A stretch of DNA of 64,000 nucleotides from CBDDBK01 sp965225715 (GCA_965225715.1 CBDDBK010000002.1:868001-932000); one strand, 5' to 3'. Counted from the stretch's first letter, positions 25,881-35,068 are shown. A program made the numbers and translations. The notes: generated by a model from the letters alone, not told the origin.

Positions 25881-26798
25881 TTATAATTCTTGTGCTTCTT
25901 CTAAATTATTTTTTCTAAGTATTATAAAAATACTTATTAATAAGAATAAACAAAGATAAGGTAAAAAACTTTCTATACCAGAAACTATATGTTCTTCGGA
26001 AAAACTGGTTTCTGATAGATCTATTTTGAAAAAATAAATTAAAGTTAAGGTTAGTCCATTAAAAAGAAAATGCATAATCATAGGAATAAGCAAATTAGAT
26101 GTATACAGAAAAACATATCCTAATAATATACCTAAAAATAAACGCGGTAAAAGTAAATAGATTTGAAGATGTAAAGAGGCAAAAATTAATGAAGTTATGA
26201 AAATAGCCACATGAACGTTAATTATTTTACACAAATAACCTTGTAAGCTACCTCGAAACAAAATTTCTTCACTTATTGCAGGTATTACAGCTATGACGAG
26301 AAAGGTTAACAAAAAGTCGCTTAAATTTGTTATATTTATAATATATTCATAAACATTTTCTATTTTATCATTAAGCTCTCGAAAATAGAGTTCTAAGTTT
26401 TTTGGTAAAACAATTGCTTCATTCCATTCGGCTAAGCTACTTATTAAAGGTATGGATATCAGAATACACAGCAAGCCTAAAATTAAGTTTAGTTGGCTTT
26501 TTTCTTTTTTAACAAACCAAAAACCTAACCGTTTTTTTTCAACAGCATATAAGACGATTAAAGGTGCTAAACCAAAGCTTAATAAATTATTAAAGCCCTG
26601 AGTCAATAAATATAACCAACGATAATGTGTTAAAGATTCAGGATTATTGAAAAGAAGATTAAATTTTTGAACATCAAAACCTAATATAAACAATGCAATA
26701 CCAGGTACAATTATAGAAATCAAAAAAAATAATAATAAAGCCAATAAAATAAGATAAAGTAGATTTTTAAAGGCAGTTTTTTTGGACTTTTTGTACAT
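25881..26798 (-). CDS. CPBP family intramembrane metalloprotease
   Basis: A 305-residue protein with about eight membrane segments. The CPBP (Abi/CAAX-protease-like) motifs are present: EEILFRGSLQGYL near residue 178, FASLHLQIY near residue 208 and HFLFNG near residue 243. These supply the Glu-Glu, His and His/Asn of the intramembrane active site. The substrate is unknown. It is first in a two-gene unit with rpiB and divergent from murF across about 120 bp, where promoters for both must lie. Confidence 0.85.
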   Translation of the reverse strand: MYKKSKKTAFKNLLYLILLALLLFFLISIIVPGIALFILGFDVQKFNLLFNNPESLTHYRWLYLLTQGFNNLLSFGLAPLIVLYAVEKKRLGFWFVKKEKSQLNLILGLLCILISIPLISSLAEWNEAIVLPKNLELYFRELNDKIENVYEYIINITNLSDFLLTFLVIAVIPAISEEILFRGSLQGYLCKIINVHVAIFITSLIFASLHLQIYLLLPRLFLGILLGYVFLYTSNLLIPMIMHFLFNGLTLTLIYFFKIDLSETSFSEEHIVSGIESFLPYLCLFLLISIFIILRKNNLEEAQEL

Positions 26799-26934
26799 AC
26801 TTAATTTTTGATGTCTGAAATAATTAAAATATTAGGTAAGTTCGAGTTTTTTCAAAAAAAATGATATAATTGGCATTATAGTCAAATTCTTTTAAAAGGA
26901 TTCTACCCAATACTAAAATTTGTTGAAGTCAATC

Positions 26935-28209
26935 ATGATTCATACGTTATACCGTCATTTTATATTAAGTTCAGGTGTTTGTATTGATAGTCGTCAGATT
27001 CGAAAAAATCAATTGTTTTTTGCCTTAAAAACGAAAACCTCAGATGGACATTTTTATATTCAAAAGGCTTTAGAAGCGGGGGCAAAATATTGTATTATTG
27101 ATAATCCGAATTATACTTCTACCAAATGTATTCTTGTCAATAATGTTTTAAAAACATTACAAAAATTAGCTCAACATCATCGTAAATCTTATCCTATTCC
27201 TTTGATTGCTTTAACAGGAACAAATGGAAAAACAACTACAAAAGAATTACTTTTTAGAGTTTTATCACTTTCATATAACTGTGTTGCTACTCAAAATAAT
27301 TTTAATAATCATATTGGTGTACCTTTAACTCTGTTAAGTATAAAACCTAATACAGAATTAGTTATTGTGGAAATGGGTGCTAATCATATTGGAGAAATTG
27401 CAGAACTTTGTTCAATAGCTTGTCCTAATTTTGGTTTAATTACCAATATTAATAAAGCTCATTTAAAAGGCTTTGGCAGTATAGAAGGGGTTAAAAAAGC
27501 TAAAACAGAACTTTATGATTATATAGAAATGACCGGAGGGAAGGTTTTTATAAATACCCAGCAAAAAAAATTGGTAAATATTTCTAAACAAAAGAAAAAC
27601 CTAAAAACTATTTATTATGGCAATGAAGCCAACTATTTAACTAGCCAACCTTTTTTGACTTATCAAATGAAAAATAAAACATACTCTTGTCATTTAGTAG
27701 GTCGTTATAACTTTGAAAATATTTTGGCAGCCTTAGTCATTGCAAATTATTTTAAAATACCGTTAAGTCAAGCTAACAAGCAAATAGAATCTTACAAGCC
27801 TCAAAACAACCGTTCTCAATGGGTTGAAAAAAATACATATACTTATATCTTAGATGCCTATAATGCTAATCCAGCTTCTATGAGTGAAGCTATTAAGAGT
27901 TTTAAAACATTGGAAAAGAAAAAAAAAGCTATTATATTAGGCGATATGTTTGAGTTGGGCAAATATTCTTTTGAAGAACATCAAAATATTGTACAAAAAT
28001 TAACTGAATTAAAATTTGAAAACTGTTTTTTCTGTGGTAAATATTTTTATGAAGCTAAATCTGATTTAAAAGGTTATCATTTTTTTAAAACTACCAAAGA
28101 CTTAGTGGTTTACTTAGCCAAATATACTTTTGAACCCTATACTTGTTTTCTAATAAAAGGATCAAGAGCTATGCACCTAGAGTGCTTAATTCATGAAAAG
28201 ATTATCTGA
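26935..28209 (+). CDS. murF: UDP-N-acetylmuramoyl-tripeptide--D-alanyl-D-alanine ligase
   Basis: Adds D-Ala-D-Ala to the peptidoglycan precursor in the cytosol. The protein has 424 residues from ATG 26935; an upstream TTG would add five residues. The N-terminal substrate domain has SSGVCIDSRQIRKNQLFFALK. The ATP P-loop TGTNGKTTTKELL lies near residue 100, VEMGANHIGEI near residue 150 and the C-terminal DAYNANPASM near residue 310. The fold and length are normal. It stands alone, away from the usual mur cluster. Confidence 0.94.
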   Translation: MIHTLYRHFILSSGVCIDSRQIRKNQLFFALKTKTSDGHFYIQKALEAGAKYCIIDNPNYTSTKCILVNNVLKTLQKLAQHHRKSYPIPLIALTGTNGKTTTKELLFRVLSLSYNCVATQNNFNNHIGVPLTLLSIKPNTELVIVEMGANHIGEIAELCSIACPNFGLITNINKAHLKGFGSIEGVKKAKTELYDYIEMTGGKVFINTQQKKLVNISKQKKNLKTIYYGNEANYLTSQPFLTYQMKNKTYSCHLVGRYNFENILAALVIANYFKIPLSQANKQIESYKPQNNRSQWVEKNTYTYILDAYNANPASMSEAIKSFKTLEKKKKAIILGDMFELGKYSFEEHQNIVQKLTELKFENCFFCGKYFYEAKSDLKGYHFFKTTKDLVVYLAKYTFEPYTCFLIKGSRAMHLECLIHEKII

Positions 28210-28224
28210 GTTTTAACAATATTT

Positions 28225-28263
28225 AATCGCTTAATTCAAGAGATTATTTATGTTTCACAATAG
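28225..28263 (+). pseudogene. Stump of a third Rpn-type nuclease gene
   Basis: The final ~39 bases of an Rpn gene, AATCGCTTA then ATTCAAGAGATTATTTATG and on to TAG, lie directly after murF, missing 16 bases relative to the intact copies. The following ~75-bp spacer is the same as the spacer between the two intact copies, so the tandem array once had at least three units. Confidence 0.75.
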
Positions 28264-28337
28264 GCGATGGATTTTTGAAATTATTCATTTTCTAATTATT
28301 TGAATATAGCTTTCGAATCAATTTTAAAATTAACACG

Positions 28338-29249
28338 ATGAAACTAATACGTTTTGATTGGGCAATCAAAAGACTGTTACGTCAAAAAGCGAATTATAAC
28401 ATTTTAGAAGGTTTTTTATCTGAACTTTTTAAGATAGATGTTACGATAGATAATATTTTAGAAAGTGAAAGCAATAAAGAAAGCAAGGGCGATAAGTCTA
28501 ATCGGGTTGATATTTTGGTCAAAACGGAATCTGGGGAAATTATGATCGTTGAGATTCAAAATAATCCGGAAATAGATTATTTTCATCGTATGGTTTATGG
28601 GGCTTCTAAACTTGTAACTGAGTATATTGAGATGGGTGATCATTATGGGAAGGTTAAAAAAGTGTGTTCTATTAATATTGTTTATTTTGATTTAGGACAA
28701 GGCAGTGATTATATTTATAGATATATTGGTCAATTTATTGGTGATCGTCAAAAGGATATTTTAGGAGCTTCCTTAAAGCAACAAAAGGACTATAATATTC
28801 AAACGGTTGCTGATATTTTTCCACGTTATATCATTATTAAAGCGAATAATTTTGATGATATTGCTGAAAACACCTTAGATGAGTGGATTTATTTTTTAAA
28901 AAACAGTGAGACGAAGCCCAAATTTACAGCCAAAGGTTTAAAAGCGGCTTCAAAAGTATTAGATGAGAGTCGCTTGACTGCGGTTGAGCGGAAACGTTAT
29001 GAGTATGATAATCATTTGCGTCGTATAGCTTTTAGTGAGCTATATACGGCTTTGTCTAGTGGAGAAGAGCGAGGTATCAAAAAAGGAAAAGCCCAAGGTC
29101 TTAAAGAAGGTATAGAAAAAGGTATAGAAAAAGGAAAAATAGAGTCAGTACTTGGGTTTTATAATAATGGAATTTCAATAGATATCATCTCAAAATCGCT
29201 TAATATTTCAAAAGAAGAAATTCAAGAGATTATTTATGTTTCACAATAG
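28338..29249 (+). CDS. Rpn family recombination-promoting nuclease / PD-(D/E)XK transposase-like, copy 1
   Basis: A 303-residue protein of the PDDEXK_2 group. The N-terminal nuclease core has FDWAIKRLLRQKANYNILEG and then the metal site VDILVKTESGEIMIVEIQNN (Asp...Glu-x-Gln) near residues 55-75. The C-terminal part has a variable GIEKG repeat (two units, encoded by 12-bp repeats) and a helix-turn-helix-like tail (IDIISKSLNISKEEIQEIIY). E. coli Rpn proteins are DNA endonucleases that promote RecA-independent recombination; recent work also links them to phage defence. The adjacent copy 2 is nearly identical. Confidence 0.85.
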   Translation: MKLIRFDWAIKRLLRQKANYNILEGFLSELFKIDVTIDNILESESNKESKGDKSNRVDILVKTESGEIMIVEIQNNPEIDYFHRMVYGASKLVTEYIEMGDHYGKVKKVCSINIVYFDLGQGSDYIYRYIGQFIGDRQKDILGASLKQQKDYNIQTVADIFPRYIIIKANNFDDIAENTLDEWIYFLKNSETKPKFTAKGLKAASKVLDESRLTAVERKRYEYDNHLRRIAFSELYTALSSGEERGIKKGKAQGLKEGIEKGIEKGKIESVLGFYNNGISIDIISKSLNISKEEIQEIIYVSQ

Positions 29250-29324
29250 GCGATGGATTTTTGAAATTATTCATTTTCTAATTATTTGAAATATAGCTTT
29301 CGAATCAATTTTAAAATTAACACG

Positions 29325-30248
29325 ATGAAACTAATACGTTTTGATTGGGCAATCAAAAGACTGTTACGTCAAAAAGCGAATTATAACATTTTAGAAGGTT
29401 TTTTATCTGAACTTTTTAAGATAGATGTTACGATAGATAACATTTTAGAAAGTGAAAGCAATAAAGAAAGCAAGGGCGATAAGTCTAATCGGGTTGATAT
29501 TTTGGTCAAAACGGAATCTGGGGAAATTATGATCGTTGAGATTCAAAATAATCCGGAAATAGATTATTTTCATCGTATGGTTTATGGGGCTTCTAAACTT
29601 GTAACTGAGTATATTGAGATGGGTGATCATTATGGGAAGGTTAAAAAAGTGTGTTCTATTAATATTGTTTATTTTGATTTAGGACAAGGTAGTGATTATA
29701 TTTATAGATATGTTGGTCAATTTATTGGTGATCGTCAAAAGGATATTTTAGGAGCTTCCTTAAAGCAACAAAAGGACTATAATATTCAAACGGTTGCTGA
29801 TATTTTTCCACGTTATATCATTATTAAAGCGAATAATTTTGATGATATTGCTGAAAACACCTTAGATGAGTGGATTTATTTTTTAAAAAACAGTGAGACG
29901 AAGCCCAAATTTACAGCCAAAGGTTTAAAAGCGGCTTCAAAAGTATTAGATGAGAGTCGCTTGACTGCGGTTGAGCGGAAACGTTATGAGTATGATAATC
30001 ATTTGCGTCGTATAGCTTTTAGTGAGCTATATACGGCTTTGTCTAGTGGAGAAGAGCGAGGTATCAAAAAAGGAAAAGCCCAAGGTCTTAAAGAAGGTAT
30101 AGAAAAAGGTATAGAAAAAGGTATAGAAAAAGGAAAAATAGAGTCAGTACTTGGGTTTTATAATAATGGAATTTCAATAGATATCATCTCAAAATCGCTT
30201 AATATTTCAAAAAAAGAAATTCAAGAGATTATTTATGTTTCACAATAG
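29325..30248 (+). CDS. Rpn family recombination-promoting nuclease / PD-(D/E)XK transposase-like, copy 2
   Basis: A 307-residue twin of copy 1, starting at the equivalent ATG (29325); a longer in-frame start at 29286 runs through the spacer and is unlikely. Visible protein differences are Ile to Val in YRYVGQF, three GIEKG units instead of two, and Glu to Lys in NISKKEIQE. The catalytic VDILVKTESGEIMIVEIQ is unchanged. The extra 12 bp (GGTATAGAAAAA unit) is typical of slippage and could be a phase-variable length. Confidence 0.85.
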   Translation: MKLIRFDWAIKRLLRQKANYNILEGFLSELFKIDVTIDNILESESNKESKGDKSNRVDILVKTESGEIMIVEIQNNPEIDYFHRMVYGASKLVTEYIEMGDHYGKVKKVCSINIVYFDLGQGSDYIYRYVGQFIGDRQKDILGASLKQQKDYNIQTVADIFPRYIIIKANNFDDIAENTLDEWIYFLKNSETKPKFTAKGLKAASKVLDESRLTAVERKRYEYDNHLRRIAFSELYTALSSGEERGIKKGKAQGLKEGIEKGIEKGIEKGKIESVLGFYNNGISIDIISKSLNISKKEIQEIIYVSQ

Positions 30249-30292
30249 GCGATGGATTTTTGAAATTATTCATTTTTCTTAATCATTTATTT

Positions 30293-31615
30293 ATGTGTAG
30301 AATCATATTTTTCGTAGTTGTTATAGTGTTTACTACCCAATTGTATGCTCAAAATTTAGATAGCGGTTTAGTCGTGCATTATCCTTTTGAAAATAACTTA
30401 GACGATACGGTAGGAGGACTTGATGGCAACAGTATTAATGGGACAGTTTCGTATGTATCAGGTATTTCAGGAATGGCTTTACAGATGCCCAACACCATTA
30501 CACCTGTAAACGATAACCACAGAGTAGAAGTAACTCCATGGCAGCCGGGAGATAGTTCTTTTACAGTTTCAGGATGGATATATGTTGGAGAGTCTGAACT
30601 CTATCCTTTTTTAACAAGTCCAAGGGGACCTTTAATCACTTACCAAGAGGGAGATTTTACACATGGTTTTAGTTTGGGAGTTAGTGTAACTGGAGGGGAA
30701 GGATCTATGGGTGTGGGCTTAAGAGCAACAGGTTCGATTTCCGGAGTATCATCAACATGTTTTGATTATGGACGTTGGGTACATTCAGTTTTTACGCTCA
30801 ATAGAAATACAGGTGTTCTAACCTTATTTATCGATGGTAATGAAGTAGACAATGGGGCATTTAACGAAACAATAGTACCAACCACAGGACTTATTGGAGG
30901 ATATGACTTTATGTTTGCACGAAATGGGCATACTAGATATGTTACTTCTGCTTCTAGGCTTGATGAAATTAGAATATATAATCGTGCCTTAACACCCACA
31001 GAAATAGAAGCATTATATATTTCAGGAAATACAAATACAATATCTACGACCATTTGTTCTGGTGAAACCTATACATTTGGTAGTCAAATATTGACAACTT
31101 CAGGAACCTACACTGAAACATATACAACGATAGGCGGTTGTGACTCGGTAGTAACTTTGAATTTAACCGTTTCACCGGTTGTTACCAATAGCCTTTTAGT
31201 AGATATTTGTTCTGGCGAAACTTATATTTTTGGTACCCAAACCTTAAGCGATTCGGGTAGATATATAGAAACTTTTAATGGAAGTAATTGTGATTCTATT
31301 GTTTCATTAGCTTTGACCGTTTCAAATTGTGAACCCTCTTCTTCATGCATTAGTAATATTCAAAATGTGCTTACCCCTAACGGAGATGGTATAAATGATT
31401 TATGGGTCATTGATAATATAGATTCCTATCCTAATAATAAAGTTTCTGTTTATAATTTATGGGGAAATATTGTGTTTGAGATGTCTGATTATACTAACAA
31501 TTGGAATTGTATCGATGGAAATGGAAACCGTTTACCTGTGGGAAATTATCTTTATTATATAGATATAGATAGTGATTGTCCACCAATAAAAGGAAGTTTA
31601 ACAATAACTTACTAA
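30293..31615 (+). CDS. Secreted LamG-domain protein with T9SS type B C-terminal domain
   Basis: A 440-residue surface or secreted protein. The ATG at 30293 gives a signal peptide (IIFFVVVIVFTTQLYAQ); a TTG 33 bp upstream lies in the Rpn spacer. Residues 25-240 form a LamG/concanavalin-like domain (GLVVHYPFENNLDD; DEIRIYNRALTPTEIEALY). Two short Cys repeats follow (ICSGETYTFGSQ and ICSGETYIFGTQ, each ending near CDSxV). The last 85 residues, from NVLTPNGDGINDLWVI, are the gliding-motility-associated CHU_C domain that directs export by the type IX system. The PorP/SprF gene directly downstream fits its usual partnership with type B cargo. Confidence 0.85.
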   Translation: MCRIIFFVVVIVFTTQLYAQNLDSGLVVHYPFENNLDDTVGGLDGNSINGTVSYVSGISGMALQMPNTITPVNDNHRVEVTPWQPGDSSFTVSGWIYVGESELYPFLTSPRGPLITYQEGDFTHGFSLGVSVTGGEGSMGVGLRATGSISGVSSTCFDYGRWVHSVFTLNRNTGVLTLFIDGNEVDNGAFNETIVPTTGLIGGYDFMFARNGHTRYVTSASRLDEIRIYNRALTPTEIEALYISGNTNTISTTICSGETYTFGSQILTTSGTYTETYTTIGGCDSVVTLNLTVSPVVTNSLLVDICSGETYIFGTQTLSDSGRYIETFNGSNCDSIVSLALTVSNCEPSSSCISNIQNVLTPNGDGINDLWVIDNIDSYPNNKVSVYNLWGNIVFEMSDYTNNWNCIDGNGNRLPVGNYLYYIDIDSDCPPIKGSLTITY

Positions 31616-31662
31616 AGGTTAAGTTTTTATTAGAAAATATGTACTGTTTTTAAATTAAAACT

Positions 31663-32607
31663 ATGATTATGAAATATTTAACTATTTTTTTGATTATCTA
31701 CCTTCATATATCTCCAATATTTTGTCAACAGGTTTTACCAGGTTATTCTCAATATATTACCAATCATTTACTCATCAATCCAGCTGTTGCTGGTACCAAT
31801 GGTTCTAACTTAAAATTAGGTTGGCGGGGGATATTTGGTTTTGAGAATGCACCTCAAAACATATATATTTCTGGAGGTATTGAATTAGGACGATCAGGTG
31901 GTTTAGGTTTTATAATTACAGATGACCGGGGTGGTATTCTTCAATATAATTCTGCTCAGTTGGGTTATGCCTATAATTTCCAAATAGGCGGAACAAGGGA
32001 TAATCCAACCCATTTGGCTTTAGGTTTACAGGCACAAGTGTTCAGAAATACTTTAAATACAACTAAAATTAACGCTGCTTTAGAAGATCCACTTATACAA
32101 AATATAAATGACAAACTTAACTATAATGGATCAGTTGGATTTTGGCTTTACAGTTCTAAGTTTTATGCAGGATTTTCATGGTTAAATATTGATTCTAAGA
32201 ATCAAATAGCGCCAAATGCAAATTACCCATTAACTCATATTTTTCTTACTTATGGTTATAAGTTTAGTATAGGTCAAGAGGATAACATAATTAATTTTAC
32301 ACCTTCAGTTTTAGGCAGAATTGTCTATACAGGTTACCAAAACCAAAATATTCAAACGTTTAGACAGTTAGATATAAATTTATTATTTGATTATAACAAT
32401 ATCGTATGGGTTGATTTTTCTTATAGAACAAGTGGGCAACTTTCTATTACAACCGGGATCAATTTTTCAAAAATAGATATAGCATATACATATAACTATA
32501 TCGATAATAGTATTGCTTTCAATGGTATACATGAGGTTGTTTTAGGGTTACATTGGTTAAATGCTAAAAATAGAAGAAAAAAATTGTCTTGTAATTTTTA
32601 TCGATAA
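31663..32607 (+). CDS. PorP/SprF family type IX secretion membrane protein
   Basis: A 314-residue outer-membrane beta-barrel-type protein with a signal peptide (YLTIFLIIYLHISPIFCQ). The family opening is PGYSQYITNHLLINPAVAGTN, and alternating-strand sequence runs to a final strand (VVLGLHWLN). PorP/SprF proteins anchor or attach T9SS type B substrates at the cell surface. It lies 47 bp after the CHU_C-domain gene, so the two form a cargo/anchor pair. Confidence 0.9.
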   Translation: MIMKYLTIFLIIYLHISPIFCQQVLPGYSQYITNHLLINPAVAGTNGSNLKLGWRGIFGFENAPQNIYISGGIELGRSGGLGFIITDDRGGILQYNSAQLGYAYNFQIGGTRDNPTHLALGLQAQVFRNTLNTTKINAALEDPLIQNINDKLNYNGSVGFWLYSSKFYAGFSWLNIDSKNQIAPNANYPLTHIFLTYGYKFSIGQEDNIINFTPSVLGRIVYTGYQNQNIQTFRQLDINLLFDYNNIVWVDFSYRTSGQLSITTGINFSKIDIAYTYNYIDNSIAFNGIHEVVLGLHWLNAKNRRKKLSCNFYR

Positions 32608-32700
32608 TTTTATAGTTTTCAAAATTTTATTTTTAATTTTGAATCTACTGGGTCTATAAAAACTCAATATTTTTATTTATAAAAAAAGAATAGTTTGAAT

Positions 32701-33474
32701 ATGCAAGCGAAATTAGATTTATCGAAAATTGTATTTGATACTCTGGGGCCAAAAGACTATTTTAGACAGGTATTTACCAAAAAACAAATTTACCTTCACC
32801 ATACCGTATCTCATCCCAGCCCTGTTAATGATATTGCAAGTTGGCGTGCCTCTAGCTATCCAATAGCTACGTGTGTAGTTGTTGCTGGTCAACCTTATTC
32901 CAATGAAAATTATTACAAAGATGGTACTATTTATCAATGTTTTTCATCTAAATATTGGGCTTATCATTTGGCTTCTCACTTTAGTGGAAATCAAATTCCT
33001 GAAAAATATAAAAAACGAAGCATTACACGAGAACTTGAAAAAGCAGCTATAGGTATAGAACTTTGTAATGCAGGTTATTTAGAATGGAAAAATGGAAAAT
33101 TTTACTCTACCTTCGGAAAACAAATACCCGAAAATCAAGTAGTAGAATACACCGATAATTATCGCGAGAAACGTTTTTATCATAAGTATACCTTAGCTCA
33201 AATTGAAACCTTGCGCCAATTGTTGGTGTTTTTTTGTAAACGCTATGACATACCTACAACATACCAAGAAGATATGTGGGATATTAGCGAAACTGCTTTA
33301 CAAGGTACGCCTGGTATATTTACTCACACAAGTGTTCGGTCGGATAAAACAGACTGTCATCCCCAGCCAGAATTAGTTAAAATGTTAATGGAACTTTCCA
33401 AACAAGAAGATGAGGATAAAGAACAAATTATAGCAAAAAATGAGTCTTCGGATAATGAAAAAGGAGAAAGCTAA
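32701..33474 (+). CDS. N-acetylmuramoyl-L-alanine amidase (Amidase_2/PGRP fold)
   Basis: A 257-residue zinc amidase that cleaves the stem peptide from peptidoglycan. The ATG at 32701 is preferred over a TTG two codons upstream. Zn-ligand regions are YLHHTVSHPSP near residue 33 and the late TDCHPQPELVKML near residue 222. Between them lie YYKDGTIYQCFSSKYWAYHL and AIGIELCNAG, as in T7-lysozyme-type amidases. There is no signal peptide, so it may act on recycled muropeptides or be released by lysis or T9SS-independent means. The tail is very acidic (EDEDKEQIIAKNESSDNEKGES). Its TAA stop overlaps a solo IS terminus. Confidence 0.82.
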   Translation: MQAKLDLSKIVFDTLGPKDYFRQVFTKKQIYLHHTVSHPSPVNDIASWRASSYPIATCVVVAGQPYSNENYYKDGTIYQCFSSKYWAYHLASHFSGNQIPEKYKKRSITRELEKAAIGIELCNAGYLEWKNGKFYSTFGKQIPENQVVEYTDNYREKRFYHKYTLAQIETLRQLLVFFCKRYDIPTTYQEDMWDISETALQGTPGIFTHTSVRSDKTDCHPQPELVKMLMELSKQEDEDKEQIIAKNESSDNEKGES

Positions 33475-33495
33475 GAGCGTGTTTAGTTTTTTTAA
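33474..33495. repeat. Solo left terminus of the IS5-type element
   Basis: AGAGCGTGTTTAGTTTTTTT, preceded by TA, equals the left end of the IS5-family element at 51488. The amidase stop codon TAA (33472-33474) is made of the flanking TA plus the first base of the terminus. No internal IS sequence follows. Confidence 0.6.
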
Positions 33496-33506
33496 TTTAT
33501 TGATAA

Positions 33507-34286
33507 TCAAAATTTTAAAGCACTAGCTCCGATTATTTCAAGGTTTTTTGGATTTTGAATATATGCAATTAAATGTGTATTTTCTTTTTTTACATGACTA
33601 GGTATAGCTATATTAACTCCACCTTTACCATTTTCATGAAGCATTAAAGTTTTAAAAGTTCTAACAACATAGCTATAATTTAAAACTTTATTTTTATTTT
33701 CTCCGCGCTTAATATCAACTTTTAAATTATTCTCTACAAGAGCTATATTTAATTTCATACCTTGATAATCGCCTTTTAACTCATAGACTATTTTATAATT
33801 TTGATTTTGAGAAGATACGATTGCTAAATCAATATTTGCATGGGCTGGTTTTTGAAGGGCTTCTTCTATATATTTTGATATAAGATGCGATTGGCTACCT
33901 ACACATTCTTGACTACCATTAATAATTAGTTGAGGTGTATAGATGCTTCTAAGACGAAAACTTGAGCCGTACAAACGTTGTCTATTATCAGCTAATGATG
34001 TGCTAAAAATATCTTCCCATCCTAAATAATTCCAATAGGTCACATGGAAAGCCAAAGAAAACACATTTTTGTCATTTTCTCTTTTTTGAGTGATAGTTTG
34101 TAAAAGCTTTTCTGCGCTTGGACAGCTTGAACAACCTTGAGAAGTAAATAATTCTAAAACTGCTATAGGCTTGCTAGTGTAAGTATATTTCTCAATTTTT
34201 TTTAAGGTTGTTTGCTGTTTCAAAATAGCCCATCCAACGAAACAGACTAATAATAATACGAATAAAAAGAGGTATTTTTTTATCAT
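33507..34286 (-). CDS. DUF1223 thioredoxin-fold protein
   Basis: A 259-residue envelope protein, from the ATG before IKKYLFLFVLLLVCFVGW (signal/anchor segment). The DUF1223 core is VLELFTSQGCSSCPSAEKLL with a CxxC pair near residue 57. FHVTYWNYLGWEDIFST follows, then YTPQLIINGSQECVGS. The fold is thioredoxin-like but the function is unknown. The longer frame (to 34325) adds 13 residues and is less likely. Converges with the amidase gene. Confidence 0.85.
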   Translation of the reverse strand: MIKKYLFLFVLLLVCFVGWAILKQQTTLKKIEKYTYTSKPIAVLELFTSQGCSSCPSAEKLLQTITQKRENDKNVFSLAFHVTYWNYLGWEDIFSTSLADNRQRLYGSSFRLRSIYTPQLIINGSQECVGSQSHLISKYIEEALQKPAHANIDLAIVSSQNQNYKIVYELKGDYQGMKLNIALVENNLKVDIKRGENKNKVLNYSYVVRTFKTLMLHENGKGGVNIAIPSHVKKENTHLIAYIQNPKNLEIIGASALKF

Positions 34287-34384
34287 TTTTAAGAATATTA
34301 TATTGTTATAATGAAGTAATTGCATAGTAATAGCTGGTTCTACTCTAACAAAATTTCATCAAATATAATTGCTTAAATACCAAT

Positions 34385-35059
34385 CTAAATATTTTTTTTT
34401 GGTAGCTGAGCTAAAATAGTCTTTCCAGCCTTTGTTTTTTGATTAAGTTTAACCAAAATATTGGTACCAAGTGGTAAAAAAATATCAACTCGGGATCCAA
34501 ATTTTATAAACCCAAATTCTTCACCTTGTGTGAGAGTTTGCTCTGGCTGAATATAATACTTTATTCTTCGGGCTACTGCACCTGCAATTTGGCGAATAAG
34601 GACTTTATGATTTGAGTAAGAATGTTTTAAAACCATAGTTGTTCGTTCATTTTCTTCGCTTGACTTAGGATGCCAAGCAACCCAATATTTGCCTTTATGA
34701 TATTTAAAATATTGGACTATTCCATCAACAGGGCTTCTATTAACATGTATATTTAAAGGTGACATGAAAATAGAAATTAGTAAACAGTCGCGTTTTAAAT
34801 ATTCTTTTTCCATAGTTTCTTCAATTACAACTATTTTGCCTTCTGCAGGTGCTAAAATATATTCTGAATCGGGATAAATAGAGACATAAGGGTTTCTAAA
34901 AAAATAGAAACAAAATCCTAAAAAAGTAATAGATATTAGACTGATTACCAAACTTATAACTGTATTTTCAATTAATAGAAATGTAAATATCAAAATAATT
35001 AAAATACTTAAAGTAAAAGTAATCAAAATTGATCGTCCTTCTTTGTGGATTAAACTCAT
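34385..35059 (-). CDS. psd: Phosphatidylserine decarboxylase proenzyme
   Basis: Makes phosphatidylethanolamine from phosphatidylserine at the inner membrane. The 224-residue short form has two N-terminal membrane segments (SILITFTLSILIILIFTFLL; VISLVISLISITFLGFCFYFF). LAPAEGKIVVIEE, the HVNRSPVDGIVQYFKYHKG loop and the self-cleavage site FGSRVDIFLP follow. In that site Ser becomes the pyruvoyl group (FGS in place of the E. coli LGST). It follows moxR by 9 bp on the same strand. Confidence 0.93.
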   Translation of the reverse strand: MSLIHKEGRSILITFTLSILIILIFTFLLIENTVISLVISLISITFLGFCFYFFRNPYVSIYPDSEYILAPAEGKIVVIEETMEKEYLKRDCLLISIFMSPLNIHVNRSPVDGIVQYFKYHKGKYWVAWHPKSSEENERTTMVLKHSYSNHKVLIRQIAGAVARRIKYYIQPEQTLTQGEEFGFIKFGSRVDIFLPLGTNILVKLNQKTKAGKTILAQLPKKNI

Positions 35060-35068
35060 AAAAAATAT

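Larger units (their letters stand above)
28225..30275 (+). repeat. Tandem duplication of the Rpn gene unit (987-bp period)
   Basis: Gene plus spacer repeats with a period of 987 bp (starts at 28338 and 29325). The spacer (GGCGATGGATTTTTGAAATT and onward) occurs before, between and, in part, after the genes. Only a handful of base differences and one 12-bp internal repeat difference separate the units, so the duplication is recent or kept uniform by gene conversion. Confidence 0.85.

Noticed and set aside
25881..26798. CPBP protease as a bacteriocin-immunity gene of the SagB cluster
   Set aside because: It is 33 kb away and forms a unit with rpiB.
29286..29324. Longer start of the second Rpn gene
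   Set aside because: It would translate the spacer; the duplicate gene shows the true start at 29325.
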